From a virus: DNA of 47,507 nucleotides. The notes under the pieces were generated by a model. That model saw nothing but the letters and a program-made list of their open reading frames with translations. It was not told where the DNA came from and searched no databases. A program made the translations under genes and the position numbers. This document shows positions 38,376 through 47,174 of this stretch, piece after piece; positions within the stretch are counted from its first letter, which is position 1; every line of letters starts with the position of its first letter. The stretch spans positions 1-47,507 of the IMG/VR virus record IMGVR_UViG_3300044977_000069, one strand, 5' to 3'.

Positions 38376-38812
38376 GCGGTTGCGGCTCCATCGAATGCGC
38401 CAACGAGTGCGGCGGAGACTACACTTGGGCCACGTGCCCACATGCGCAAAAGCCTCCTACTTACGACGAACTAGCGGAAACGCTAAGGCCGTTCGCGGAG
38501 GCTGCGGGGGCGATCGATGCAAAGCTGGTTCTGGGTAACGATATCGACCACTGGCAACTTAATTCTCATCAAGCAGCCCTATTGACACTGGGAAACCTTC
38601 GTCGAGCCCGTGCTGCCTTCGACAAGGTGGCGCTCCCCGACCAACTCAAGCTACCTTCCGGTGGAACGTGCGCCTTGTGTGGTGGTGCGCCTGTCAACGA
38701 AAAACACGTGTGCGCGACGTGTCAGGACGAACTCCAATATCGGCTGTACACTGGAGTCGTAGTGACGGAGCCAGATGGAAGCATGTGGGCTGAGATCGAT
38801 CAGTCGGCATGA
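38372..38812 (+). CDS. Unknown protein with CxxC motifs
   Basis: 146 residues, ATGA overlap. The N-terminus SGCGSIECANECGGDYTW and the later GTCALCGGAPVNEKHVCATC suggest two zinc-binding sites. The middle is helical. Function unknown. Confidence 0.6.
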   Translation: MSGCGSIECANECGGDYTWATCPHAQKPPTYDELAETLRPFAEAAGAIDAKLVLGNDIDHWQLNSHQAALLTLGNLRRARAAFDKVALPDQLKLPSGGTCALCGGAPVNEKHVCATCQDELQYRLYTGVVVTEPDGSMWAEIDQSA

Positions 38813-38831
38813 TCTTAACCAGGGGAAACCC

Positions 38832-39014
38832 ATGACCGACCAACAAGCCACCCCCGTCATCGACGCCGAGCGCGAGATAGGACGCGCGGTGTTCAGGAGG
38901 ATCGCGGAGTTGAGGATCGCACAGCCGCGCTCGCCGCAAGTGGCGCTCACAATTAAAATTGTGCTCACCGCCCTCGAAGCCATCGTCCTGGCCGTAACGG
39001 GAGAGAAGGGATGA
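38832..39014 (+). CDS. Unknown small helical protein
   Basis: 60 residues, AGGGG six bases upstream. Helix with REIGRAVFRRIAELRIAQ and a hydrophobic end (LTIKIVLTALEAIVLAVTG). Function unknown. Confidence 0.55.
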   Translation: MTDQQATPVIDAEREIGRAVFRRIAELRIAQPRSPQVALTIKIVLTALEAIVLAVTGEKG

Positions 39015-39262
39015 TCCGGCGCTCTGTGTCCGCCTTTTTAATCGTCCTGGCGATTGGTTGCTTTGTGGTAGGGGTGATGACGATGTCATATAATGATTTG
39101 AATCACAAGTTCCCCCCCTTCCCCGCTGGGCGTACGCTGGTTTTTACATCGTTCGTACTTGGTGCAATGGCTGCCGCTTTGTTGGCTTACGGCGGATTTT
39201 ACGACATCGAGCCCGAAGCTTGGTCCGCCGCATGGTCTCACTACCAGAGGGAACGGACGTGA
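39011..39262 (+). CDS. Two-helix membrane protein
   Basis: 83 residues, ATGA overlap. Two transmembrane helices (VSAFLIVLAIGCFVVGVMTM and VFTSFVLGAMAAALLAYGG) joined by about 20 polar residues. A small membrane protein of unknown role. Confidence 0.65.
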   Translation: MIRRSVSAFLIVLAIGCFVVGVMTMSYNDLNHKFPPFPAGRTLVFTSFVLGAMAAALLAYGGFYDIEPEAWSAAWSHYQRERT

Positions 39263-39429
39263 GCACAGACATCAAGACGGCCGTCCATGAGGTAGAGCGC
39301 ATAATCCTGCGCCGCCTGCGCGAGCGGAGGGCTGAGGGGTATACCCTAGAGATGGCGGTAGAAATCGTGAAGTTGTTTGAGGCGTCTACTGCTATCATGC
39401 GGCTCGGCGAAACAAGGGCTTCGTCATGA
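39259..39429 (+). CDS. Unknown small helical protein
   Basis: 56 residues, GTG in a GTGA overlap. AVHEVERIILRRLRERRAEG forms a charged helix. Function unknown. Confidence 0.55.
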   Translation: MSTDIKTAVHEVERIILRRLRERRAEGYTLEMAVEIVKLFEASTAIMRLGETRASS

Positions 39430-40271
39430 ATGCAGACACCAAGGCGCTGATGGGGCGCATTCAAGCGTTCGCAGATCATGCGATGGCCCGACAAGGGTCA
39501 TTGATCTTCTGCGCTGGCCGTACACTACCTCCGGTGGAACTTTCCTGGCTCCTCGCTCTCGCAAGGCGCGTCCCTGAACTGGAGGAGGCGCACCGCAAGA
39601 TCATCGAGGAGACGAAGTACGTCGAAAACAACTATGCGCGGGCCGCGAACAAGATCGCCCGCGCCGCTCTCTCGCCATCCGACCAGACCAATTCCAGCGG
39701 GGTCCCTACCGGCAGTCAGACTGAGCACTCGTCCGGTGGGTTGGAAAGCGCCGAGCCGGAGCGGCGACCCGCTGGGGCTCCGGCAATCCCGCCCCAACCC
39801 AAAGGGGCGGCCGTAAGCGATATGCCGGAGGGGGCGTGGCCAGACGATGCGGCCGTTCAGGGCGGCGCAGCGGAACTGAAACAGGCGCTCCTTGCGGCAG
39901 AGATCAACATCCCCGATTGGAGGCTCCCCGGCCTCGCCCGCGTGGTCCTGATAGCAGCCGCCGTTCCCTCCCCTTCCAGGCCAGAGGGGCCAGACATGCG
40001 TGCGGTCGTCGAGGCGCTCGGGTTCGAGCCCGACAATCACCACAACGCGCTCAAGTGCCCGTACTGCAATCCAGAGGGGCTGACGTTCGCTCCCAGCCAG
40101 ATCACAGACGCAGACGTCGAGAGGTGCGCGAAGGCCGGATACCTCGCTTATTGGGCCGACATGCCTCCAGCAGACGATTGGGAGGCGGCAGACGAACAAA
40201 CCAAGCTGGATTGCCGCGTGACTACCCGCGCCGCTCTCCAAGCCTTCGTCAATGGAGGGGAAGATGAATGA
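39426..40271 (+). CDS. Unknown protein with linker and CxxC
   Basis: 281 residues, ATGA overlap. The N-terminal helix region ([20 protein letters not shown]) leads to a long Pro/Ser/Gly linker, then a helical C-terminal domain with [11 protein letters not shown] and [20 protein letters not shown]. It may be a two-domain regulatory or accessory protein. Function unknown. Confidence 0.6.
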   Translation: MNADTKALMGRIQAFADHAMARQGSLIFCAGRTLPPVELSWLLALARRVPELEEAHRKIIEETKYVENNYARAANKIARAALSPSDQTNSSGVPTGSQTEHSSGGLESAEPERRPAGAPAIPPQPKGAAVSDMPEGAWPDDAAVQGGAAELKQALLAAEINIPDWRLPGLARVVLIAAAVPSPSRPEGPDMRAVVEALGFEPDNHHNALKCPYCNPEGLTFAPSQITDADVERCAKAGYLAYWADMPPADDWEAADEQTKLDCRVTTRAALQAFVNGGEDE

Positions 40272-40734
40272 GCTGGTGCGCTTCTTCAGGTTCGTAGAAA
40301 TGGACCCCAACAGTGGATGTTGGCTGTGGAGCGGCACCACTACGCAAAAGGGGTACGGCAGATTTTGTGTAGATGGCCAGCGTCAGATAGCCACACATTT
40401 TTCCTGGACGGCGTTTCGCGGGTTCAAGCCAAAAGGCAAGGACGGTAAGCCGATTTATCTGTGCCACAGGTGCGACACGCCCGCGTGCGTGAACCCTGAC
40501 CATTTGTTCTTGGGCACCCAAGCCGAGAACATGCAAGACGCCTATTCAAAAGGCAGGCTTTACATTACTCGTGGAGAGGCGAGGGTAACTGCCAGACTCA
40601 CTGATGCACAGGCATTGGAGATAAAACAGAAGAACCGCGCAGGCATAGGGTACCGTCGATTGGCCAAGGAATACAAAGTTCATAGGAGCACGATAGTCGG
40701 TGTCGTGCGGGGGAGAACCTGGCGACATGTCTGA
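40264..40734 (+). CDS. HNH endonuclease with HTH
   Basis: 156 residues; ATG 40264 with GGAGG five bases upstream, overlapping the previous gene by eight bases. [20 protein letters not shown] then [20 protein letters not shown] and [16 protein letters not shown] is the HNH_3 pattern. The C-terminal part [20 protein letters not shown] is a helix-turn-helix. Likely a mobile homing nuclease. Confidence 0.85.
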   Translation: MNELVRFFRFVEMDPNSGCWLWSGTTTQKGYGRFCVDGQRQIATHFSWTAFRGFKPKGKDGKPIYLCHRCDTPACVNPDHLFLGTQAENMQDAYSKGRLYITRGEARVTARLTDAQALEIKQKNRAGIGYRRLAKEYKVHRSTIVGVVRGRTWRHV

Positions 40735-40975
40735 TTCAGGCCCACCCATCCCGCCAGCGAACCTGGAGGCGCTGAAAGACCTCGATGTGGTCATCAGCGT
40801 GATCACCGACTGGAAAGCCTACCACGAGGGCTACGTAGACGGTGAGGGCTGGGGAGTTGATTGCAGCGACCCTGACCCACGGCCTGACTACTGGATCGGC
40901 TGGAGCGACGGATTCCATGGGCATCCCGAGCGCGCACCTGCGATCCCTCCCCCCTCAAACGACACCGAGGGATGA
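40727..40975 (+). CDS. Unknown protein
   Basis: 82 residues; ATG inside the end of the HNH gene. Acidic and aromatic ([17 protein letters not shown] then [14 protein letters not shown]). Function unknown. Confidence 0.55.
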   Translation: MSDSGPPIPPANLEALKDLDVVISVITDWKAYHEGYVDGEGWGVDCSDPDPRPDYWIGWSDGFHGHPERAPAIPPPSNDTEG

Positions 40976-41196
40976 CAATGGCCTCGGTCAAGACATCCGA
41001 TTGCACCGCCTGCGCGAACCTCCGGACACATCCGAATCCCTCGCAGCCATTCCACCATTGGAAATGCGCAAAGTACGGACTGTGCGTCGGGACGACCGTA
41101 TTGAAGTGCGAGGGATTCAGGAGGCGCACAACCGGCGAATGTCCTCCCAAGGCTGACGCGCAGGCGTTCGTGTGGTCTCCGGCGATTCCAGATTAA
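40972..41196 (+). CDS. Small Cys-rich protein, end of rightward operon
   Basis: 74 residues, ATGA overlap. ASVKTSDCTACANLRTH and HHWKCAKYGLCVG with a further CEGF and ECPP: five or more Cys that could bind metal. Its TAA and that of the convergent gene overlap as TTAA. Function unknown. Confidence 0.6.
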   Translation: MTMASVKTSDCTACANLRTHPNPSQPFHHWKCAKYGLCVGTTVLKCEGFRRRTTGECPPKADAQAFVWSPAIPD

Positions 41197-41570
41197 CGCG
41201 CCTCGCCATTCGCGATGTTCGGATAGAATGCGTCATCTGTAGGGAAGTGAGAGCCAGGAAACGCCTTGCTCCATAGCATGGAGTTTATGCGAAGTTGCCA
41301 CGCAAGGCTCTTATTTGAATCGTCTATGCTGGCGCGAAGTTGCGTATCGATTTCCGTTTGTTTGTCTTCGATCTTGGTGATCTGAACACGATCGGCCGCT
41401 ACCTGCGTCTCTAGGGCAGATATCCTCGCCGATAGGCTCGCCACATCCTTCGCCGCCCCAATCGCCGTGGCATACAGCACGAACAGAGAGCCGATCAGCG
41501 CCAGGGCCAGCGTGCCAATGCCAGCCCATGCGCTCCAGCGTGCGGTTCCGTTGCCGTTGCCCTCAGCCAT
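41193..41570 (-). CDS. Membrane-anchored coiled-coil protein
   Basis: 125 residues. N-terminal transmembrane helix (AGIGTLALALIGSLFVLYA), then a coiled coil (VASLSARISALETQVAADRV). The layout resembles i-spanin or accessory lysis proteins, but no partner o-spanin is identified. Overlaps the rightward gene end by four bases at TTAA. Function unknown. Confidence 0.55.
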   Translation of the reverse strand: MAEGNGNGTARWSAWAGIGTLALALIGSLFVLYATAIGAAKDVASLSARISALETQVAADRVQITKIEDKQTEIDTQLRASIDDSNKSLAWQLRINSMLWSKAFPGSHFPTDDAFYPNIANGEAR

Positions 41571-41607
41571 GGGGCGGAAGTGTAACGGAAAATGGCGGCT
41601 TCGCTAG

Positions 41608-41730
41608 TCAGGGCCAGGGATCGGACTTGGGGTCGAGTTCCTTCCCCAGATGCCTCGCGATCAGCCAGATGACCACCGCGACCACCACAAGGGCAATCGC
41701 GGCGCCACCGATGATCGCGAGGAAAGTCAC
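41608..41730 (-). CDS. Small membrane protein
   Basis: 40 residues from GTG 41730. One strongly hydrophobic helix (TFLAIIGGAAIALVVVAVVI) then a charged tail. No clear ribosome site, but its start lies one base after the previous stop. Supported mainly by the hydrophobic profile and position. Confidence 0.5.
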   Translation of the reverse strand: MTFLAIIGGAAIALVVVAVVIWLIARHLGKELDPKSDPWP

Positions 41731-41731
41731 G

Positions 41732-42256
41732 TCAGAAGGTCATCGTGTACGGCTGCGATCCGTCCAGCGCGGTCGGCGTTGTGGAATCGACCACATCGAT
41801 GGTGAAGCTGTACGTTCCGGAGGTCGTCGGCGTGCCGCTGATTTCGCCGCCCGAGGACAGCGACAGGCCGGGCGGCAGGGACGATCCCGAGGCGAGGCCG
41901 AAGGTGTACGACCCGTCACCGCCGGAAGCCGTCAGCGTGGCGCTGTAAGGCGTGTTCAGGACCGGATCGGTCAGGGTGGCGGGGCTGATGGTCAGAGTCG
42001 TCGCAGCAGGCGTCAGAGCGGCTTGTAGGGCCGCGTTGTTCGACGCGAGGGTCTGCGCCAGCGATTCGATGGTGGCGTCGCTGTCGCCAGACGGAAGCGC
42101 CTTCAGGGCGGCGATGGCCGCTTCGGTGACGGTGGTGTTTTCCGTGACGGCGGCTTGGAGGTCCGAAAGCCCAGACATGATTTGCTCCAGTTGGGTTAGA
42201 TCGAGGCTGATGGTCAGGTGGTGACGATTCTCGTGCAGGAAGTCGGTGAGCTGCAT
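41732..42256 (-). CDS. Protein with Ig-like (He_PIG) domain
   Basis: 174 residues from ATG 42256 (GGGAG 11 bases upstream); ATG 42178 with GGAG six bases upstream is an alternative start. N-terminal helices with LSDLQAAVTENTTVTEAAI precede a C-terminal Ig-like domain (LNTPYSATLTASGGDGSYTF then LPPGLSLSSGGEISGTPTTS) as in many phage and bacterial surface proteins. Probably on the virion or exported. Role unknown. Confidence 0.65.
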   Translation of the reverse strand: MQLTDFLHENRHHLTISLDLTQLEQIMSGLSDLQAAVTENTTVTEAAIAALKALPSGDSDATIESLAQTLASNNAALQAALTPAATTLTISPATLTDPVLNTPYSATLTASGGDGSYTFGLASGSSLPPGLSLSSGGEISGTPTTSGTYSFTIDVVDSTTPTALDGSQPYTMTF

Positions 42257-42307
42257 GCGGCTTCGTACTCCCTGTTCGTGGCGCGGATGTGAACGCGTGG
42301 GCGGCGG

Positions 42308-42661
42308 TTAGGCTGCGGCGACGGCTGCCTTGGCAAGAGCGATGATCGCTTGCAGGATCGAACTGGCCAGCGACTGCACAGTCGGCAGAAGCGTCGAGCC
42401 GGTGGATTCCAGATCTTCGATGAACGCCTGCATGATGTCCTCGATCGCACCACCAAGCGTGGGAGAATTTACGGAGGCGAGCGCGTTCAGGAACGCCGTG
42501 ACGCCGGCCTTGACCTCCGCGATCACAGTGGGCTCGGCCGCTTCGATCAACGGCATGGCGAGTTCTTCGACGGCGACAAGGCCTGCCTTGGCTTCCGTGC
42601 CGAGCCACTTCAGAGCGGTTTCGGCGTCCGATTCGAGTTCGAGGATGATCTTGGCGGTCAC
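42308..42661 (-). CDS. Unknown Ala-rich helical protein
   Basis: 117 residues, GTG start in a GTGA overlap. Mostly helix (ESDAETALKWLGTEAKAGLV, later ILQAIIALAKAAVAAA). It may associate with membranes but has no clear transmembrane span. Unknown. Confidence 0.55.
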   Translation of the reverse strand: MTAKIILELESDAETALKWLGTEAKAGLVAVEELAMPLIEAAEPTVIAEVKAGVTAFLNALASVNSPTLGGAIEDIMQAFIEDLESTGSTLLPTVQSLASSILQAIIALAKAAVAAA

Positions 42662-42963
42662 GTAGTTGGTCCTTGTGCTGGAGGGGTAACGAGGTCGGAT
42701 TCTAACTGACTTTCGAGCGCCGCAGCGGACTTCTCGACGCCCGGCGCGGCAATGCCTCCGAGGAAGCCTCCGAGCAGGCGCTTGGCCGTCGAGAGAACGA
42801 GGGCCTGGACGAAGGGGGCCGCGTCGTTCGTCACCAGGGCCGCAACGAAGGCGTCCCAGGCCGTTTGCGTCGCGGGATGCAGCTTGCCTATCGTATCGGC
42901 GCGGAAGGACTGTAGGGCCGCTTCTACGCCCGATACGGCGTCTGGCGCGGGGGTTTCCGTCAT
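42658..42963 (-). CDS. Unknown helical protein
   Basis: 101 residues from ATG 42963 (ATGA overlap with the holin-like gene). Helical core VEAALQSFRADTIGKLHPAT, later AKRLLGGFLGGIAAPGVEKS. Function unknown. Confidence 0.55.
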   Translation of the reverse strand: MTETPAPDAVSGVEAALQSFRADTIGKLHPATQTAWDAFVAALVTNDAAPFVQALVLSTAKRLLGGFLGGIAAPGVEKSAAALESQLESDLVTPPAQGPTT

Positions 42964-43388
42964 GGCGCTCCTTTCGGCGACGTAGGGACCACGGGGACGA
43001 CCACAGTTGCGGGGGGCGCGGACACCTGGATCTTGGCCAACTGCGCTTCCACGATATCCGAGAGGTGGGGAGCGGAAATGTTCGCGGCCTTCAGCACGTT
43101 CGGGAGCGCGGTCTGGACGTACTGTACTCCAGCCGCGATCTGAGCCGATTTCACGTCGATGCTCGAATTCGCATCGGCGAGCGCGTGCCCCCGTGAGAGC
43201 GCCAAGGCCGCGCCGTTCGAAGCGGCTGTGATGATCCGCTGATTGAGCGCGCCGCTCGCTTCGATGTGAAGTTTCCGACAGACGAACGCCGTCACGATCG
43301 GAACCGCCCCGGCGATGGTCGCGGCGACGACGGGCTGAAGGATGCTGAATGCCAGATCGATGGCCGGCTTCAGACTCACAACGCTCAT
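42960..43388 (-). CDS. Holin-like membrane protein
   Basis: 142 residues, ATG with no strong ribosome site visible. The N-terminal half is hydrophobic (FSILQPVVAATIAGAVPIVT), then an amphipathic part (HIEASGALNQRIITAASNGA). The pattern resembles holins of the LLH superfamily. Downstream of the lysozyme gene on the same strand, as expected for a lysis cassette. A call by position and membrane profile only. Confidence 0.5.
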   Translation of the reverse strand: MSVVSLKPAIDLAFSILQPVVAATIAGAVPIVTAFVCRKLHIEASGALNQRIITAASNGAALALSRGHALADANSSIDVKSAQIAAGVQYVQTALPNVLKAANISAPHLSDIVEAQLAKIQVSAPPATVVVPVVPTSPKGAP

Positions 43389-43439
43389 GAACGATCCTCA
43401 ATCGGGAATGGCGCAGGATAGCACGTTCTTGGATGCGGG

Positions 43440-43883
43440 CTATGCCGCGAGTTCACCGGTCAGGAACATGCTGGCGATCCGCCTCGCGCGCTGTCCGACC
43501 TGTTCATACCAGATGCTGTCGATGGCTTGGTCGTGCGCCTCCTGCCAGTTGCCTGCCTCCAGTGCGGCGAGCATGTGCGGGAAGCCTAGGAGGCCGTGTG
43601 CGCCCAGGTTGAACCCCATGTCGGCAAGAGCCGCCGCGCGCACAACGTCCAGCGTTCTCCACCAAGGCATCAGCGGGTCCATCTGGTGCAGACGTTCGGT
43701 GGCGTCCGTGACGAGCTGTTCGTCGGCCTGCGCCTGCGTCCACACGGTCCCTGAAGCCACATAGGCATGGCCATAGCCTACGGTCCACACGCCCCGGCTA
43801 TCTTGGTAGGCGGTGAGGCGACAGCCCTCGTCCCGCTGCAGCATCGGGATCAGGATGGCGAGGATTTCCGCGTCCGTCAGCAT
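43440..43883 (-). CDS. Lysozyme / endolysin (GH24, T4 type)
   Basis: 147 residues from ATG 43883 (TGATG with the gene before it). The catalytic triad has T4 spacing: Glu19 (RDEGC), Asp28 (YQDSRG) and Thr34 (VWTVGYGH), as E11-D20-T26 in T4 lysozyme. It cleaves peptidoglycan at the end of infection. No signal peptide, so it needs a holin. Later parts (ALADMGFNLGAHGLLGFPHM) fit the family. Confidence 0.9.
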   Translation of the reverse strand: MLTDAEILAILIPMLQRDEGCRLTAYQDSRGVWTVGYGHAYVASGTVWTQAQADEQLVTDATERLHQMDPLMPWWRTLDVVRAAALADMGFNLGAHGLLGFPHMLAALEAGNWQEAHDQAIDSIWYEQVGQRARRIASMFLTGELAA

Positions 43884-44194
43884 CACTGGTCTCTGTCCAC
43901 CTGCGTCACATACGGCTGCGGGACGTTACCGCGCACCACCATGCGCAGCCATTCCATGATCTCGTTGAAGCGGCGGTCTGAGCGCTCCTCGTTCTTTTCC
44001 AGGCGGGTCACACGCTCCTTCAGCAGCGGCATGGTCTGCTGGTGGTCGGTCTGGAGCGCTTCGAACTTCTCCGTCAGGTTGTCGAGCGCCTTGGTCGTCG
44101 CGTTCGAACTGCTGCGCCACATGCCAAGCATGAACACGAACAGGACGGCCTGCACGGCGATGGCGACGCAGACCTGAGCCCAGCCGGCGTTCAT
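43883..44194 (-). CDS. Membrane-anchored coiled-coil protein (i-spanin-like)
   Basis: 103 residues. N-terminal transmembrane helix (VCVAIAVQAVLFVFMLGMW), then a long coiled coil (ALDNLTEKFEALQTDHQQTM to LKERVTRLEKNEERSDRRF). This topology matches inner-membrane spanins, but no o-spanin gene is embedded or adjacent. It directly precedes the lysozyme on the transcript. Confidence 0.6.
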   Translation of the reverse strand: MNAGWAQVCVAIAVQAVLFVFMLGMWRSSSNATTKALDNLTEKFEALQTDHQQTMPLLKERVTRLEKNEERSDRRFNEIMEWLRMVVRGNVPQPYVTQVDRDQ

Positions 44195-44719
44195 TCACGC
44201 GCCCGGCTTCTGCGCAGATCCGCGACGCGCAAGACCCAGAAAACCGCGCCTAGGCCAACGGCCAGACAGAAGAGCGCCCCACTCCCGCCCAAGGCTCAAT
44301 CCTCCCGGTGTTGCGACGCATAGGATTTCCACGGCGAACAACGAATTCCCGATTGCCACGAACACGTTATGCGGGATGGTAACACGATTTGGCAATTGCA
44401 TAAGGTACATCGCGTCCCAAACCATCTTGGTCAGGAGGGTGAACATCTGCGCCACCAGCCAGCGGGCGGACCAGAAGTGAAAGCAGGTCAGAACCACCAG
44501 CAGGATCACGAGATCGAACCACGGGAAGAGGTCATATGCCGCAGGCCATCCAACCGCCGCAGCCAGCACCTTGCTACCGATCCATGAGGCGACAAGGCAC
44601 GGCGCCACGAATCGGGACGGATGCGGCCCATCGCCATTCTCGGCCCTCCACGACAGCACCCACGCACCGAGCGCGGCGATGCCGAGGCAGGCGGAGGGGA
44701 TGTCCAGCAGCCGGACCAT
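44195..44719 (-). CDS. Polytopic membrane protein
   Basis: 174 residues. About four transmembrane segments, for example IPSACLGIAALGAWVLSW, LVILLVVLTCFHFWSARWLV and VFVAIGNSLFAVEILCV. The stop is directly next to the following ATG. Possibly a second holin-type or superinfection-exclusion protein. No family recognised. Confidence 0.6.
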   Translation of the reverse strand: MVRLLDIPSACLGIAALGAWVLSWRAENGDGPHPSRFVAPCLVASWIGSKVLAAAVGWPAAYDLFPWFDLVILLVVLTCFHFWSARWLVAQMFTLLTKMVWDAMYLMQLPNRVTIPHNVFVAIGNSLFAVEILCVATPGGLSLGREWGALLSGRWPRRGFLGLARRGSAQKPGA

Positions 44720-44907
44720 CAGGTCTTGGGATCGCCGTCGTCGGGCTGCACGAGGCCGGGATTGTCGGCCATCACAGCATCAAGCGCCGCCTTCAGCGCG
44801 GCATGATGCGCGGTCTTTTGCGGACTCGGCGGAGTGATCTTCTCCCATGCGCGAAGGGTCGCATAAGCGACGTCTATCCGCGATTGATAGGCGACGAGAT
44901 CGGGCAT
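44719..44907 (-). CDS. Unknown small helical protein
   Basis: 62 residues; ATG with AGAGGA upstream. Mostly helix (VAYQSRIDVAYATLRAWEK, later HHAALKAALDAVMADNPG). Function unknown. Confidence 0.55.
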   Translation of the reverse strand: MPDLVAYQSRIDVAYATLRAWEKITPPSPQKTAHHAALKAALDAVMADNPGLVQPDDGDPKT

Positions 44908-44921
44908 TGGGTTTCCTCTGG

Positions 44922-47174
44922 TTATGGGACCGCCGTGCCGGTGCAGCCTGTAGCCTGCGGCACACCGGGGACGGTGGGGTAGAAACTATTGCCGATGAAA
45001 CCCGCAATCGTTGGGCCGCCGAGGTAGCCGGTCAGCAGGTTGATGTTGCCATTACCCCCGGCCGCGGGGTCGCCGCTGCCGAAGTTGGCGCTGCCGAGCG
45101 AGAACAGGCCGATCTGCACCGCCGTGCCTCCGGAATAGGTCAGCGTCGAACTGCTTATGGCATAGCTCGTATTGCTCGTCACGCTCACGACGTACGCGCC
45201 TGTGTCCACGCCGTTGACGTATATTTCACCCCCTTCGATGTTGCCTGAAGCTGACGTGCTCGGAGCCGTGGTCCACGTGATGACGCCGCTTGCAATCGAA
45301 GCGTTGAAGGTTTGGCCATTGTTGATGAAGAAGCCAGGATCGGGTGCGCCGAAACATCCTCCAGCTCCAGTCGGATCGATGTAGTTGTTCAGGGCCTCGA
45401 ACGAACCATAGGTGATATAAGAGATCGACTCCGGACCGGCCGAATTGTTGTACGCGTACTGCGCCACCAGCGTGTCCCCCGAGACTGGACTCGACAGCGT
45501 TCCGCAACTGCCAGCGCTGTTCGGAGGTGGGCAAAGAGTGAACGTCGTCCGCGTCCCGCTTTGCAGGATCGTAGTGTTGGCAGGAATGGCGCTGGGGTTT
45601 GTGCGGTCAAGCAAGACAAAGCCTAGACCCGTACAGGAACCTTTCGGCACGGGAGGGCCGGGAATGGTAATGGAACTTGTCGCCGTGACGGTTGGATTGG
45701 CTCCGGAGTTCACGCTTCCGGTAAATACGACCTGGCAGTTTGTATCGGTGAGTGAGTTATTTCCAAGGTACGTGTTGTTGTCGAAGATGGCTTTAGTGAA
45801 AGCAGCTCCGTGAGGAGCCCCAGCAGTTTGATCCTCGCAGGCCGAGTTTATGTTATTCGCCATCCAGGTCAGGGGGTTGCAGACATTGAAACTTATGTCC
45901 GACAAAGGAAGGGTCAGGCGATGCCCAATGATCTGCTCTTCCAATTCCCCGTGCGCAGCTTGGACCGTCCCCGCATAGTTGGCGTGACCGGCGGTGATCA
46001 CATCGACGTAATTGTAATACGTCTTGAAGAAGTCGACTGCGCCCGGAGCATCAGCGGTCGCGGTGAATGGACGCTGTGTGTTGTGGGTGAAGGCGTTGTA
46101 CGTGATCGTGCGAGAGCCTGCGGTCGACCCATCGGCAAACGCCGTGATGGGCCATGTGCAAGGAGCAGGAACAGCGGCTTGGAAGCAGGCAGTAGATCCG
46201 GGCTGGGCGTTTCCCTCGAACCAGTTGTGCGTGATGATTCTGGTCCAATTTGTCGAGGCCGTTCCCTCGACGTTGATCATGTAGGTGTTGCCGCCGCAGT
46301 CGAACCCGCACCCTATCCCCGTGGCCGTGATCGAGTTCACGGCGAGATAGTTGTCGTGGATGTAGATCAGCAGGGTGGTCGGGGTGAGGCCTCCTGCGGC
46401 GCCCAGAACAATTCCAGCTCCTGCGTGCGTGAGGGACGGAATTCCGGTGACCAGTCGCCCGCTGAAGTCCAGTCCATTCGGCTGGAACACGCAGAGGCTC
46501 CCACAGCCCCCGCCCCCTACGTTCGTCCCGTTGCAGCTGTAGACGTTAGCCCCCCCGCTCGTCGTCCATGTGCATCCGGGTGGCATCTGGCCAAAGCCGG
46601 AGCCGGTTGAGAAGGTCGCGGCGACAGCGACGTCCACCAACGGGCTGGTGGTGATCGGCGTGTTTGCCGGTTCGCTCAGCGTGTTGCTGGAGATCGTGAA
46701 GATATTTCCAGATCCGCCAATAATGTAGGCGTTGGTGTTGACCCCATTCGCATACACCATCGCCCCTTTGAGAGGCGGCCCGCCGGAATATCCTGGGGTG
46801 AGTGTGAGGACCCCGGCTGAGATCGAACCGGTTCCGCTGATCGCGTACTTGGTGGTGTAGGCGATCGGAAAGTCGAATGCCGCGACGTTCCACGGCATCG
46901 GATGGGTTGCGAAGATGGACGGCTGCCCGCTCTGGATCGCTGCCGCAGCGCCAACCGCAAATTGCCCCGGACCGGTGATCCCGGGAGCCCAGAAGGCATC
47001 GGTGAAATCAGCCCCCGCACACCCATCGCTGACGCCGTTGCCATTGACGTAGGACCCGCCCTCCGGACATAGGATCGGCGATGGACCGCTGCCGTGTACG
47101 GGCCATGCCGTCGCACAGCCTGCGGCCGTGAGTCCGGCGAGAACGGCGAGCAGGACCAGCAATCGCTTCAGCAT
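44922..47174 (-). CDS. Large beta-rich lipoprotein
   Basis: 750 residues. ATG 47174 overlaps the previous stop in ATGCTGA. The start is a lipoprotein signal (LKRLLVLLAVLAGLTAAGC, lipobox with Cys20). The rest is Gly/Ser/Thr/Asn-rich and strand-rich, as in beta-helix adhesins and tail proteins, with scattered Cys. Two copies of a module recur (residues 116-176 and 623-683: YANGVNTNAY... and YVNGVDTGAY..., each with ISS-TL). A secreted, lipid-anchored phage protein of this size is unusual; it could be a surface-exclusion factor or a virion protein whose signal-like start is coincidental. Confidence 0.7.
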   Translation of the reverse strand: MLKRLLVLLAVLAGLTAAGCATAWPVHGSGPSPILCPEGGSYVNGNGVSDGCAGADFTDAFWAPGITGPGQFAVGAAAAIQSGQPSIFATHPMPWNVAAFDFPIAYTTKYAISGTGSISAGVLTLTPGYSGGPPLKGAMVYANGVNTNAYIIGGSGNIFTISSNTLSEPANTPITTSPLVDVAVAATFSTGSGFGQMPPGCTWTTSGGANVYSCNGTNVGGGGCGSLCVFQPNGLDFSGRLVTGIPSLTHAGAGIVLGAAGGLTPTTLLIYIHDNYLAVNSITATGIGCGFDCGGNTYMINVEGTASTNWTRIITHNWFEGNAQPGSTACFQAAVPAPCTWPITAFADGSTAGSRTITYNAFTHNTQRPFTATADAPGAVDFFKTYYNYVDVITAGHANYAGTVQAAHGELEEQIIGHRLTLPLSDISFNVCNPLTWMANNINSACEDQTAGAPHGAAFTKAIFDNNTYLGNNSLTDTNCQVVFTGSVNSGANPTVTATSSITIPGPPVPKGSCTGLGFVLLDRTNPSAIPANTTILQSGTRTTFTLCPPPNSAGSCGTLSSPVSGDTLVAQYAYNNSAGPESISYITYGSFEALNNYIDPTGAGGCFGAPDPGFFINNGQTFNASIASGVITWTTAPSTSASGNIEGGEIYVNGVDTGAYVVSVTSNTSYAISSSTLTYSGGTAVQIGLFSLGSANFGSGDPAAGGNGNINLLTGYLGGPTIAGFIGNSFYPTVPGVPQATGCTGTAVP

